Positions 27,726 through 34,375 of a DNA stretch of 64,000 bases are shown in pieces (within the stretch, counting starts at the first letter, position 1; each line of letters begins with the position of its first letter). The notes under the pieces are model-generated. The model saw nothing but the letters and a program-made list of their open reading frames with translations. It did not search any database and was not told the DNA's origin. A program made the translations under genes and the position numbers. This DNA is from an uncultured bacterium (lineage in GTDB: Bacteria; Cyanobacteriota; Vampirovibrionia; Gastranaerophilales; Gastranaerophilaceae). The DNA lies in contig CACYKP010000001.1 in NCBI GenBank assembly GCA_902775025.1, forward strand, positions 1 to 64,000, written 5' to 3'.

Positions 27726-28409
27726 ATGAAAAAAATAATTGTTATATTATTAATGATGCTTTTTGTATGTACAAATACTGTTTTCGCAGGAACCTTTAAA
27801 GCTGACGCAAAAACAAAAAGAATCGCTGCAGGAACAAGATTTCAAATTGAATTTTTGCAATCTGTAACTACTTCAGCAGGTAATGAAGGTGACTTTTTTA
27901 CTGCGGCTTTAAAAGATGAATTGAAAACGAATAATACTATTATTCTTCCAAAAGGTTCAGTTATTAGAGGCAGCATATCTAATGTTAAAACTGCTAAAAG
28001 ATTTTCTAGGGGCGGCATGTTGTATCTTGATTTTGATCACGTTGTAACTCCAAACGGCAGACAAATACCGTTGGATTTGTCAGTTGTACAATGTAATGAC
28101 AGGATTTATTATGATGGTGGTTTGTATAATAGCTTAGGGTATGGAGAAGCAATAAAAGAAAATTATAATAAAGGTGTTGATATTACTAAAAATGCAACAG
28201 AATATGGTTTAAGTGTAGGAGATACTCATCCCGGACTACAATTCTTGACAACACCATTCTGCGCTGTAGGTGGTTTTATTGGTGGTGTCGGCTATGTTAT
28301 TGGTGATTCTGTAGCAGATATGTTTAGAAAAGGTAAAGACGTAATTCTTACAAAAGGTGAAACAATAACTGTTCAGCTTATAAATCCAATAGATGTTCCT
28401 GTTTATTAA
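27726..28409 (+). CDS. Exported protein of unknown function
   Basis: The protein has 227 residues with ATG at 27726, preceded by AGAGGAG; the longer frame from 27684 would place 14 residues before a perfect signal peptide and is not used. The signal peptide is MKKIIVILLMMLFVCTNTVF with cleavage near residue 22. The mature part has a beta-rich domain (KRIAAGTRFQIEFLQSVTTS, ILPKGSVIRGSISNV, GMLYLDFDHVVTPNGRQIPL) that weakly recalls the C-terminal barrel of TrbI/VirB10-like proteins. A later hydrophobic Gly-rich stretch (FCAVGGFIGGVGYVIGDSV) could insert in a membrane. No conjugation genes are near, so that resemblance may be only structural. Confidence 0.7.
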   Translation: MKKIIVILLMMLFVCTNTVFAGTFKADAKTKRIAAGTRFQIEFLQSVTTSAGNEGDFFTAALKDELKTNNTIILPKGSVIRGSISNVKTAKRFSRGGMLYLDFDHVVTPNGRQIPLDLSVVQCNDRIYYDGGLYNSLGYGEAIKENYNKGVDITKNATEYGLSVGDTHPGLQFLTTPFCAVGGFIGGVGYVIGDSVADMFRKGKDVILTKGETITVQLINPIDVPVY

Positions 28410-28429
28410 TAAATAATAAATTAAGATTA

Positions 28430-28504
28430 AACCGTTTAGGATTTTGTGAGAGGTGTATAACAACACATCACAAAAGTGATGGTGGATGCTCATTTCACTC
28501 ACAA
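28430..28504. other. Structured non-coding segment with a degenerate repeat copy
   Basis: Bases 28430-28453 match bases 28904-28927 of the second tandem repeat at 22 of 24 positions. Directly after, TTGTGAG (28444-28450) can pair with CTCACAA (28498-28504), enclosing a perfect hairpin CATCAC/GTGATG (28466-28471 with 28476-28481). It begins 20 nt after the stop of the exported-protein gene. There is no coding frame. It could be part of that gene's 3' end or a separate RNA. Confidence 0.4.
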
Positions 28505-28510
28505 CAAAAA

Positions 28511-28620
28511 ACTAAAAAGAGGAGTATAATATTCAGCAGTAAGGGTAATTGTATTTGATTTGCTACACATTCAGCAAACTACGCTTTTAAACCTTACGGT
28601 TTATTCCCTCTCTTTTTTTG
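28511..28620 (+). ncRNA. Possible structured RNA ending in a U-run
   Basis: AAAAAGAG (28514-28521) can pair with CTCTTTTT (28610-28617), enclosing two hairpins: TTTGCT/AGCAAA (28559-28564 with 28573-28578) and TAAACC/GGTTTA (28588-28593 with 28598-28603). GTAAGG (28539-28544) can instead pair with CCTTAC (28592-28597), an alternative that competes with the last hairpin. The segment closes with seven T. A TATAAT lies inside at 28525-28530. No family is recognised, and chance pairing in AT-rich DNA cannot be excluded. Confidence 0.3.
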
Positions 28621-28701
28621 ACTTCCGTTCGCAAATCCTCCGAATCCTGATAAAGTTGACGCTTTGTAGGGGTTCTTTCTACTCCACGTTACTAGCAAAA
28701 T

Positions 28702-28734
28702 AAAATAGCCTATGGCAAGATCCAAGGCTATTTT
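28702..28734 (-). terminator. Terminator-like hairpin next to the tandem repeats
   Basis: A perfect 10-bp stem (28702-28711 with 28725-28734) is followed on the minus strand by ATTTTG. It occupies the same position relative to a GGCGGT motif as the two other hairpins of the array, so it marks the end of the series of hairpins downstream of tRNA-Glu. Confidence 0.55.
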
Positions 28735-28738
28735 TAAC

Positions 28739-28873
28739 GGCGGTCAGGACTGTGCCGAGAGAAAGGTGACTAAATGTCACGTTTCTCGAGAGGGGCAGAA
28801 CCCCAATGACGTAAGTTATTGCGGGTTCAATTCTCAAAAACAAAAAAGCCCTCAAAGGAGGACTTTTATTGGC
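28739..28873. repeat. Tandem structured repeat, unit 1
   Basis: The unit is about 135 nt. In plus-strand order it contains GGCGGTCAGGACT, a variable hairpin (28759-28787: GAGAAA-G-GTGAC against GTCAC-G-TTTCTC), GAGAGGGGC, a short GGGG/CCCC hairpin, a constant segment up to GGGTTCAATTCTC, and the hairpin AAGCCCTC/GAGGACTT (28846-28853 with 28858-28865), which reads as a terminator on the minus strand. It is nearly identical to unit 2 except in the variable hairpin. No coding frame is credible. Confidence 0.75.
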
Positions 28874-29006
28874 GGCGGTAAGGACTCTGCCGAAGAAAAT
28901 CCGAACCGTTGAGGATTTTCTGAGAGGGGCGAACCCCAATGACGTAAGTTATTGCGGGTTCAATTCCCAAAAACAAAAAAGCCCTCAAAAGAGGACTTAA
29001 ATTGGC
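28874..29006. repeat. Tandem structured repeat, unit 2, abutting tRNA-Glu
   Basis: The unit is about 133 nt with the same order as unit 1. Its variable hairpin is 28894-28902 paired with 28913-28921 (9 bp). The stem is kept in both units while its bases and loop are different, which is what selection for RNA or DNA structure looks like. The next GGCGGTAAGG would open a third unit, but this is the reverse complement of the tRNA-Glu 3' end, so the array runs directly into the tRNA gene. Confidence 0.75.
28979..28998 (-). terminator. Terminator of tRNA-Glu
   Basis: On the minus strand AAGTCCTC and GAGGGCTT pair (8 bp including one G-U) around a 4-nt loop, followed by T6-G-T5. It lies 4 nt past the CCA end of the tRNA. 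Confidence 0.8.
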
Positions 29007-29077
29007 GGCGGTAAGGGGAATTGAACCCCTGTTTGGAGAATGAGAATCTCCCGTCCTAACCACTAGACGATACCGCT
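29003..29077 (-). tRNA. tRNA-Glu (anticodon CUC)
   Basis: On the minus strand the gene gives a 75-nt tRNA with encoded CCA. The D-arm region ATCGTCTAGTGGTTAGGAC is typical of tRNA-Glu. The anticodon stem GGAGA/TCTCC closes the 7-nt loop TTCTCAT with anticodon CTC. The T-arm is AGGGG-TTCAATT-CCCCT, and the discriminator base is G. The acceptor stem has six good pairs, but position 1 is A against C72, an unusual mismatch. A promoter lies upstream and a terminator follows. Confidence 0.93.
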
Positions 29078-29095
29078 ATGTAATTATATTTTAAT

Positions 29096-29122
29096 ATTAT
29101 AAAAAAAATAATTAAAATACAA
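29096..29122 (-). promoter_or_regulatory. tRNA-Glu promoter
   Basis: On the minus strand a -10 box TATAAT (29096-29101) and a -35-like TTGTAT (29117-29122) are separated by 15 nt. The -10 box is 18 nt upstream of the mature tRNA 5' end. Confidence 0.5.
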
Positions 29123-29150
29123 TACAGTGTCTGATTTTTTATAAAAAAAA

Positions 29151-29175
29151 CCACTCGTGTGTGTGAATCGAGTGG
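29151..29175. terminator. Hairpin between the tRNA and lpxA terminator region
   Basis: CCACTCG (29151-29157) pairs with CGAGTGG (29169-29175). It has an A-run before and a T-rich stretch after on the plus strand. From 29176 to 29438 nothing convincing is seen: the DNA is AT-rich and its only open frame of note lacks a ribosome binding site. Confidence 0.45.
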
Positions 29176-29438
29176 GTTGTTTTCTGCATCCTAATGGTCT
29201 TTTTTAGTGTTTATTATCTAGGAGTTTATATGATTTTTGGGGTTATTAGTTTTACTATTTATATCCCTTGTTTTAGTGTTTGGACTACACTTAATGTGTC
29301 CTTTATTATTATTGCACATCATTTTTTAAAGTCAACACTTTTGTTTAATTCAATTCAAAAAAGATGTTTAAATTACTTACAAGTCAATAACTATAAGATG
29401 TTTAGCCAATTTACAAATCTTAATATAATAAATACAAA

Positions 29439-29468
29439 AAAGGGTATTAATTGTAATTAATACCCTTT
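29439..29468 (-). terminator. Terminator of lpxA
   Basis: A perfect 14-bp stem (29439-29452 with 29455-29468) with a 2-nt loop is followed by T6 on the minus strand, 27 nt after the lpxA stop. Confidence 0.85.
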
Positions 29469-29494
29469 ATCTGTATTCTATATATATTTAAATT

Positions 29495-30331
29495 CTATTC
29501 ATCGGAATCTAGAGACTGATATCCTGATTTATGTGACTTAAGGAGAACACCCCTCTTTGATGATTGAATAAATTCAATCATTTTTTCAATATATTCATTC
29601 ATAGGAATTTCAGCTTTTATCTTTTCTATTGCTTGTGTTGTATTTAATTCTTCAGATATCAAATACTTAAATGCTAAGTTCATGTTGTTTCTCACCTCTT
29701 GTGAAACACCTCTGCGTTTTAGAGCAACGACATTTAATCCTCTCGGAACAGGTGGTCTGCCTTCGCCTTTAGAATATGGAAGTATATCCTGACGAGATGC
29801 TGAGAAACCGCTTATTATTGCCATATCACCAATTCTGATGTTTTGGTGGAATACGCTCATGCCGCCGACAAAAGCGCCAAACCCAACGTGTACATGTCCT
29901 CCTAATGTAACAAGATTTGCCAATATTACTTGATCTGCCAGAACACAATTATGTGCAACGTGAGAACCAACCATCAATAAGCACTTATTGCCAATTCTCG
30001 TTGTAAAATCTCCGCATGCTGCACCACGGTGAATTGTAACGTTTTCTTTTATAATAGTATCATCGCCAATTACAACTTTAGTAGATTCACCTTTATAACC
30101 CAAGTCTTGCGGTTCAGAACCAATTGTAGAAAATGGTGATACTGTACATCTTTCACCAATTTCTGCATATTCGATATATGCATTTGCGATAATTCTTGTA
30201 TCTTTACCTATTTTTACGCCTTCACCGATAACTACATTCGGCCCGATAATTACTCCTTCTGATATTTCGGCAGTCGGGTGAATTACTGCAGAAGGATGGA
30301 TATTTGTTTTTTCAAGTAATGTATTTGTCAT
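29495..30331 (-). CDS. lpxA: Acyl-ACP--UDP-N-acetylglucosamine O-acyltransferase
   Basis: The protein has 278 residues. It performs the first step of lipid A synthesis, moving a hydroxyacyl chain from ACP to UDP-GlcNAc in the cytosol. The N-terminal two thirds is a hexapeptide-repeat left-handed helix (IHPSAVIHPTAEISEGVIIG and following). The LpxA-specific VTIHRGA, the MVGSHVAHNCV segment with His127 at the position of the E. coli catalytic His125, and the SRQDI and RGLNVVALKRRG motifs separate it from LpxD. GGAG precedes the ATG. It is alone; lpxC, lpxD and fabZ are not near. It supports an LPS-type outer membrane. Confidence 0.95.
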   Translation of the reverse strand: MTNTLLEKTNIHPSAVIHPTAEISEGVIIGPNVVIGEGVKIGKDTRIIANAYIEYAEIGERCTVSPFSTIGSEPQDLGYKGESTKVVIGDDTIIKENVTIHRGAACGDFTTRIGNKCLLMVGSHVAHNCVLADQVILANLVTLGGHVHVGFGAFVGGMSVFHQNIRIGDMAIISGFSASRQDILPYSKGEGRPPVPRGLNVVALKRRGVSQEVRNNMNLAFKYLISEELNTTQAIEKIKAEIPMNEYIEKMIEFIQSSKRGVLLKSHKSGYQSLDSDE

Positions 30332-30442
30332 TCTCTTTCTCCATAAATATTGTCAACTATTTAAGTATAGTATAAATTTTTCAAATTATTGAAAATATTT
30401 ATATAACCTTAATATTAGGTGTGTTATTTATGAAAATTATAG

Positions 30443-32941
30443 CTATGACTTACTCAACAACGCTCTGTCAAATGCATTTTTATAGTAATCCATATTTATA
30501 TTCAGATTTTCTCCGATATCAAATAACATCGTGAGTAAATCCTTGTCTGCTTGACATGATATATTTTGGATTAGTTCTTCAAAATTAGAAACTATCTTTG
30601 AGAAATAATAGCTTTGAGCTTCTGCAATATCTACTTTTAGTTCAAGCTTATTTATACAATCTAGCAGTTCTAATGTAGCGTCAACCTGTTGCAAATCAAG
30701 TGCGTATGAAAGCCTGTTTATGTTTTGTGCTATTTTTTTGCTAAATATTTTTGCGGTAGGCATTTTATCAATTTCTACACCAATTCTTTTGGCTTCAAAA
30801 TTAATATCTGATGCTTGTTGAATTATATCAGAGTCAATAAATCCTTTTGTGCTTGAAAATAGTTCGTTAAATTGCTTTGTGAGAACGTACTGAGCTGATA
30901 TTTTAAATTCTTTAGGGATAGCAAGACCAAGACCTTGCATTTGATATATAGAACCTTTGCCTTCGTTATACATAGATTCATAAGTATTAGAAAAGATTTG
31001 TAATTTACCTTTAAGCATTGTTTGCAGAATTTTACGACGTTCTTCAATAAAGATGTCTTTAAGCGTAAAGTATTCTTTTCCGTAATAACTGTCAATTTTT
31101 CTTATAATTTCTGTCAGCGGTGAAACTAAGAAGGTTCTGATTAATTCTTTTTTTATCTCACTAAAATCATTACCGTATTCTTTTATGGCACAGTGAAAAT
31201 CACCGCCGGAGAATTGTAAAAGTGAAAACATCATATTTGATTTTTCTTGTGTTATTAATGATTCAACCTCAATATGTCCGATTATTAACTTTGAATCACC
31301 CTTCTTAATCTCTTTATAAGATTTTTTCTTTATTTTATAGCAATATACATTTTCTTCTTCATCTACATCTTGATATAATGAAGAGATTGCCCATAAACAA
31401 ACAATCTGTTTTGAAGTAACTATTGATGGTTTTACAAATTTTTCATATACATCTTTTCCTGAACCAAATTCAGGTATGTTACTTTTTGCCTCTTTTAGAA
31501 TCTCTAAAAATGGTGTTTCCAAATCTTTTTTTAGAAACGATTTTGCCAGCTGCATAACTCTTGCAGCATATTTCATAATTTGAACAGTTTCGATTCCGGA
31601 AATTTCAGAGAAAAACCAACCGCAGCTTGTGTACATAAGCATAGCTTCTCTTTGTATCTCTAATAGTTCCATTGCCCTAACTTTTTGTTCATCGTCTAAA
31701 TCAGGCAAAAAATATTCATCTTGAAAACTTTTAACGGAAGCAGATGACCTGTCTAATATCACATTAATATAATTGTTTCTTGCTTCTTCAGGTTCAGTAA
31801 AATATTTTTTGCCATATTTGTTGAAAATATTAACTGTTTCATCTCTCAAATAGTCAAGCGCCTGCCTTAGAGGTTTTCTCCATTTTTGGTTCCAACCCGG
31901 ATGTCCTCCTGTTGAGCAGCCACAATCATCACTCCATCTTCCTACTCCATGGAAACAACTCCAAGAAGAAACAGGTTTAATTTCCACTTCCCAATTGCTT
32001 CTGTATTTATCAAGATATTCAGCATAATTAGTAATAATGAAGCCGGAATCTTTTACTTTTAATTTAACAGCATATGAAAGTGCCATATCACCAAATTTAG
32101 TATGGTGTCCGTAACTTTCTCCATCTGTTGCTATATTAACTAATTGCGGATAATTTCTGTCTCTTGATATACCGTCTTTCAGCCTGCTAACAAATTTATT
32201 TCCGTCTTTTAATAGTTCGTCAAATGCAACAGATCGTGATATTGCACCATCATAGAAGAATAAATCTATGTATTTTCCGGGTGCTGACTTAATATAGTAT
32301 CTGTATGAACGAGCAGGATCAATATTTCCCCAACTTACATCCTGCCAATTATTTTCACCTTCTTTTCTTATTTTTTGTGCTTGATATGGAGATAGAATTG
32401 TAAATTTAATACCATTTTCTACAAGTACTCTTAAAGTATCGTCATCAGTTGCTGTTTCCGCAAGCCACATTCCTTCAGGCTTTCTTCCGAAACGATATTC
32501 AAAATCTTTTATACCCCACTTAACTTGTGTTTGTTTATCACGTTCACTTGCCAGCGGCATTATCATGTGATTATAAACTTGAGCAATTGCGTTACCATGC
32601 CCGTTATGAGTTTTTCGTGAGTTTATGTCAGCCTTAATTACACGTTCGTAAGCTAACGGTGCAAACTCTTCCATCCAAGATAAAAGTGTAGGGCCAAAGT
32701 TATAACTCATATATTCATAGTTATTTACAACGTTTAAAATTTGATTATCTGAGGTTACAATTTTAGATACGGAATTAGGGTTATAACATTCAGCATTAAT
32801 TCTTTCATTCCAATCGTGAAATGGTCGAGCGCTATCTTGCTCTTCAATAGCTTCTAGCCAAGGATTTTCTCTTGGTGGCTGATAAAAGTGTCCATGGATT
32901 GTTAAAAATACCTTATCCTTATCATTCGTTAATTCCGTCAT
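30443..32941 (-). CDS. Glycoside hydrolase family 57 enzyme with DUF3536
   Basis: The protein has 832 residues. The N-terminal half (about 12-400) is a GH57-type barrel with FLTIHGHFYQPPRENPW, the GMWLAETATD segment near residue 157 (likely nucleophile Glu), and ATDGESYGHH, a candidate for the acid residue. The C-terminal half (about 450-830) matches the DUF3536 region that accompanies this subgroup in cyanobacteria and other bacteria. GH57 enzymes act on alpha-glucans such as glycogen or starch (amylase, branching enzyme); the exact reaction of the DUF3536 type is not known. No signal peptide is visible, so it is cytosolic. GGAGG lies 11 nt before the ATG, and an exported-protein gene lies just upstream on the same strand. 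Confidence 0.88.
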   Translation of the reverse strand: MTELTNDKDKVFLTIHGHFYQPPRENPWLEAIEEQDSARPFHDWNERINAECYNPNSVSKIVTSDNQILNVVNNYEYMSYNFGPTLLSWMEEFAPLAYERVIKADINSRKTHNGHGNAIAQVYNHMIMPLASERDKQTQVKWGIKDFEYRFGRKPEGMWLAETATDDDTLRVLVENGIKFTILSPYQAQKIRKEGENNWQDVSWGNIDPARSYRYYIKSAPGKYIDLFFYDGAISRSVAFDELLKDGNKFVSRLKDGISRDRNYPQLVNIATDGESYGHHTKFGDMALSYAVKLKVKDSGFIITNYAEYLDKYRSNWEVEIKPVSSWSCFHGVGRWSDDCGCSTGGHPGWNQKWRKPLRQALDYLRDETVNIFNKYGKKYFTEPEEARNNYINVILDRSSASVKSFQDEYFLPDLDDEQKVRAMELLEIQREAMLMYTSCGWFFSEISGIETVQIMKYAARVMQLAKSFLKKDLETPFLEILKEAKSNIPEFGSGKDVYEKFVKPSIVTSKQIVCLWAISSLYQDVDEEENVYCYKIKKKSYKEIKKGDSKLIIGHIEVESLITQEKSNMMFSLLQFSGGDFHCAIKEYGNDFSEIKKELIRTFLVSPLTEIIRKIDSYYGKEYFTLKDIFIEERRKILQTMLKGKLQIFSNTYESMYNEGKGSIYQMQGLGLAIPKEFKISAQYVLTKQFNELFSSTKGFIDSDIIQQASDINFEAKRIGVEIDKMPTAKIFSKKIAQNINRLSYALDLQQVDATLELLDCINKLELKVDIAEAQSYYFSKIVSNFEELIQNISCQADKDLLTMLFDIGENLNINMDYYKNAFDRALLSKS

Positions 32942-32967
32942 CTATTTTTAATCCTCCATATTTGAAT

Positions 32968-33456
32968 TTACTTTTTTTCTTCCGGAGCTTTTTTTGTGAT
33001 TTTGAGTTCTTGTACGTCAATCCAAGCATCACCTAGAGCATCAGAAAAAACTGTTCCCTTAATCTCAATTTCGTCATTTGTTTTTAAATCAATAAATTTT
33101 TCTGCAACTGATCGTTTTAAAAATAGTTTCATCTCAGACAGCGGGATGTTAAATGTTGTGTCATCACGTTTAATAAGAAATGAGATATAGTCTTCCGATG
33201 ACTTCATAGCAGGTTTATAGTCTAAGCCTAAAGTTGAAAACTTATCAAACTTAGCTTCCATTAATATTGTTTTATTCAAGTATGTACTAGGTGAATTTAT
33301 TACTGTCAGCGGTTTTACATATAGACATTTTGATGCTTGAATCTGTTGAACTACCGGTTTAGCTGCCGATGATTCAGCATTAACTTTATATAAAGTGCTT
33401 GTTGTAATTAATCCGGCTGTTAATGATATTAACATAAGTGATTTTATAAATTTCAT
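32968..33456 (-). CDS. Exported protein, possibly OB-fold, function unknown
   Basis: The protein has 162 residues. A signal peptide covers about 1-27 (MKFIKSLMLISLTAGLITTS). The mature part has a beta-strand pattern (KTILMEAKFDKFSTLGLDY, DYISFLIKRDDTTFNIPL, NDEIEIKGTVFSDALGDAWI, DVQELKI) like small nucleotide-binding OB-fold proteins of the periplasm, but this is a guess from the pattern. GAGGG stands before the ATG. The GH57 gene follows by 26 nt on the same strand, so they may be one transcript, although the two products are in different compartments. Confidence 0.7.
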   Translation of the reverse strand: MKFIKSLMLISLTAGLITTSTLYKVNAESSAAKPVVQQIQASKCLYVKPLTVINSPSTYLNKTILMEAKFDKFSTLGLDYKPAMKSSEDYISFLIKRDDTTFNIPLSEMKLFLKRSVAEKFIDLKTNDEIEIKGTVFSDALGDAWIDVQELKITKKAPEEKK

Positions 33457-33528
33457 AATAATTACCCTCTTCTTTCTTTTATTTTAGCATGTAATTTACT
33501 CTTAGACAATTATTTGGATATTATATTG

Positions 33529-33557
33529 TTGCATTTACACATTCTTTTAGCTAATAT
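33529..33557 (+). promoter_or_regulatory. Promoter of the sigma factor gene, leaderless layout
   Basis: A -35 box TTGCAT (33529-33534), 17-nt spacer and -10 box TAATAT (33552-33557) are followed after 8 nt by the ATG. No ribosome binding site is present. The DNA is very AT-rich, so the match is less certain than the others. Confidence 0.45.
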
Positions 33558-33565
33558 TATATTAT

Positions 33566-34228
33566 ATGAAAGATTTAAAAGCTATAAACAGAGAGAGGGA
33601 AGGCAGGGCTAATCTTTCTCATTATAAAGAACTAATTGAAACAGTGTCTAAAGTTGAATTTAAAAAATTTTCTAATTTAGGCCTGATTGAATTGTCAGAA
33701 GTAGTTGCTTTGGCAAATTATACTGTTTATTATCTTACAACAAGCATTTCCCAAAATTGTGATGCATATAATGAAGCATATCTTACAAAGGCAATAAAAT
33801 GGGCAATAAGAAATGAAATGAGGCGCCGATATAAGTGGTATGTGATGAAAAATGAGTCGAATGAAAAAGAACAGATAAAGGATGCCGTTTATAAAACAAT
33901 TTTGTCCATTGATGAGATGGAAGATGCGGAAAATCCTACCCAAATAAAAGATTATCACAGAACTCCAGATGAAAAAGCCGAGATTGTTGAGTTAAAAAAA
34001 CGTATTTGTGAAGTAATGAAAAAACTTTCGCAGCGTGAGCAAGATTTAATTGAAGCAAAGTATTTTTACGATAAAAAATTGAAAGACATAGCTATAGAAT
34101 TTAATATATCTCAATCTCGAATATCAAGAATAATTCAAAATGCACTTGATAAAGTAAAAAAGGAACTTCTTAAACAAGAAACTATTGAAGAAATTGATAT
34201 AAGTGATAACTATAAAGAGAATGAATAA
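33566..34228 (+). CDS. Sigma-70 family RNA polymerase sigma factor
   Basis: The protein has 220 residues. Region 2 is represented by EAYLTKAIKWAIRNEMRRRYKW (about 74-95), which corresponds to the -10-binding helix. Region 4 is the helix-turn-helix near 148-200: KLSQREQDLIEAKYFYDKKL, then KDIAIEFNISQSRISRIIQN. The size and layout fit the FliA/SigF-like alternative sigma factors, although region 3 is short and degenerate. No anti-sigma factor gene or flagellar gene adjoins it. Its regulon cannot be told from the window. Confidence 0.85.
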   Translation: MKDLKAINREREGRANLSHYKELIETVSKVEFKKFSNLGLIELSEVVALANYTVYYLTTSISQNCDAYNEAYLTKAIKWAIRNEMRRRYKWYVMKNESNEKEQIKDAVYKTILSIDEMEDAENPTQIKDYHRTPDEKAEIVELKKRICEVMKKLSQREQDLIEAKYFYDKKLKDIAIEFNISQSRISRIIQNALDKVKKELLKQETIEEIDISDNYKENE

Positions 34229-34375
34229 TTATATGTTAGCTGAAAAAACAACATTTTTGTGATTCTGTATTTTGTGGTTGTTTGAGCCACAGTACACTTA
34301 AAATTATTCTAATGTTATCAGTCATTTAAGTGTGATAAATATGTTTTCTGTCAGTCATAAATTTTTCACCAACTA

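Noticed and set aside
28739-29006. CRISPR array
   Set aside because: Only two units of about 134 nt, with a variable hairpin of related structure and no spacers or cas genes.
28679-29063. Several open frames of 65-86 codons on both strands inside the repeat region
   Set aside because: They run through the tRNA gene and the structured repeats and have no initiation signals; they follow from the repeat sequence itself.
29194-29460. Open frame of 88 codons on the plus strand between tRNA-Glu and lpxA
   Set aside because: No ribosome binding site, a composition of AT-rich non-coding DNA, and its 3' end runs into the lpxA terminator stem.
34294-34333. Inverted repeat ACACTTAAA/TTTAAGTGT between the sigma factor and DnaJ genes
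   Set aside because: The arms are 22 nt apart with no T-run after them, so it does not look like a terminator; no other function can be assigned.
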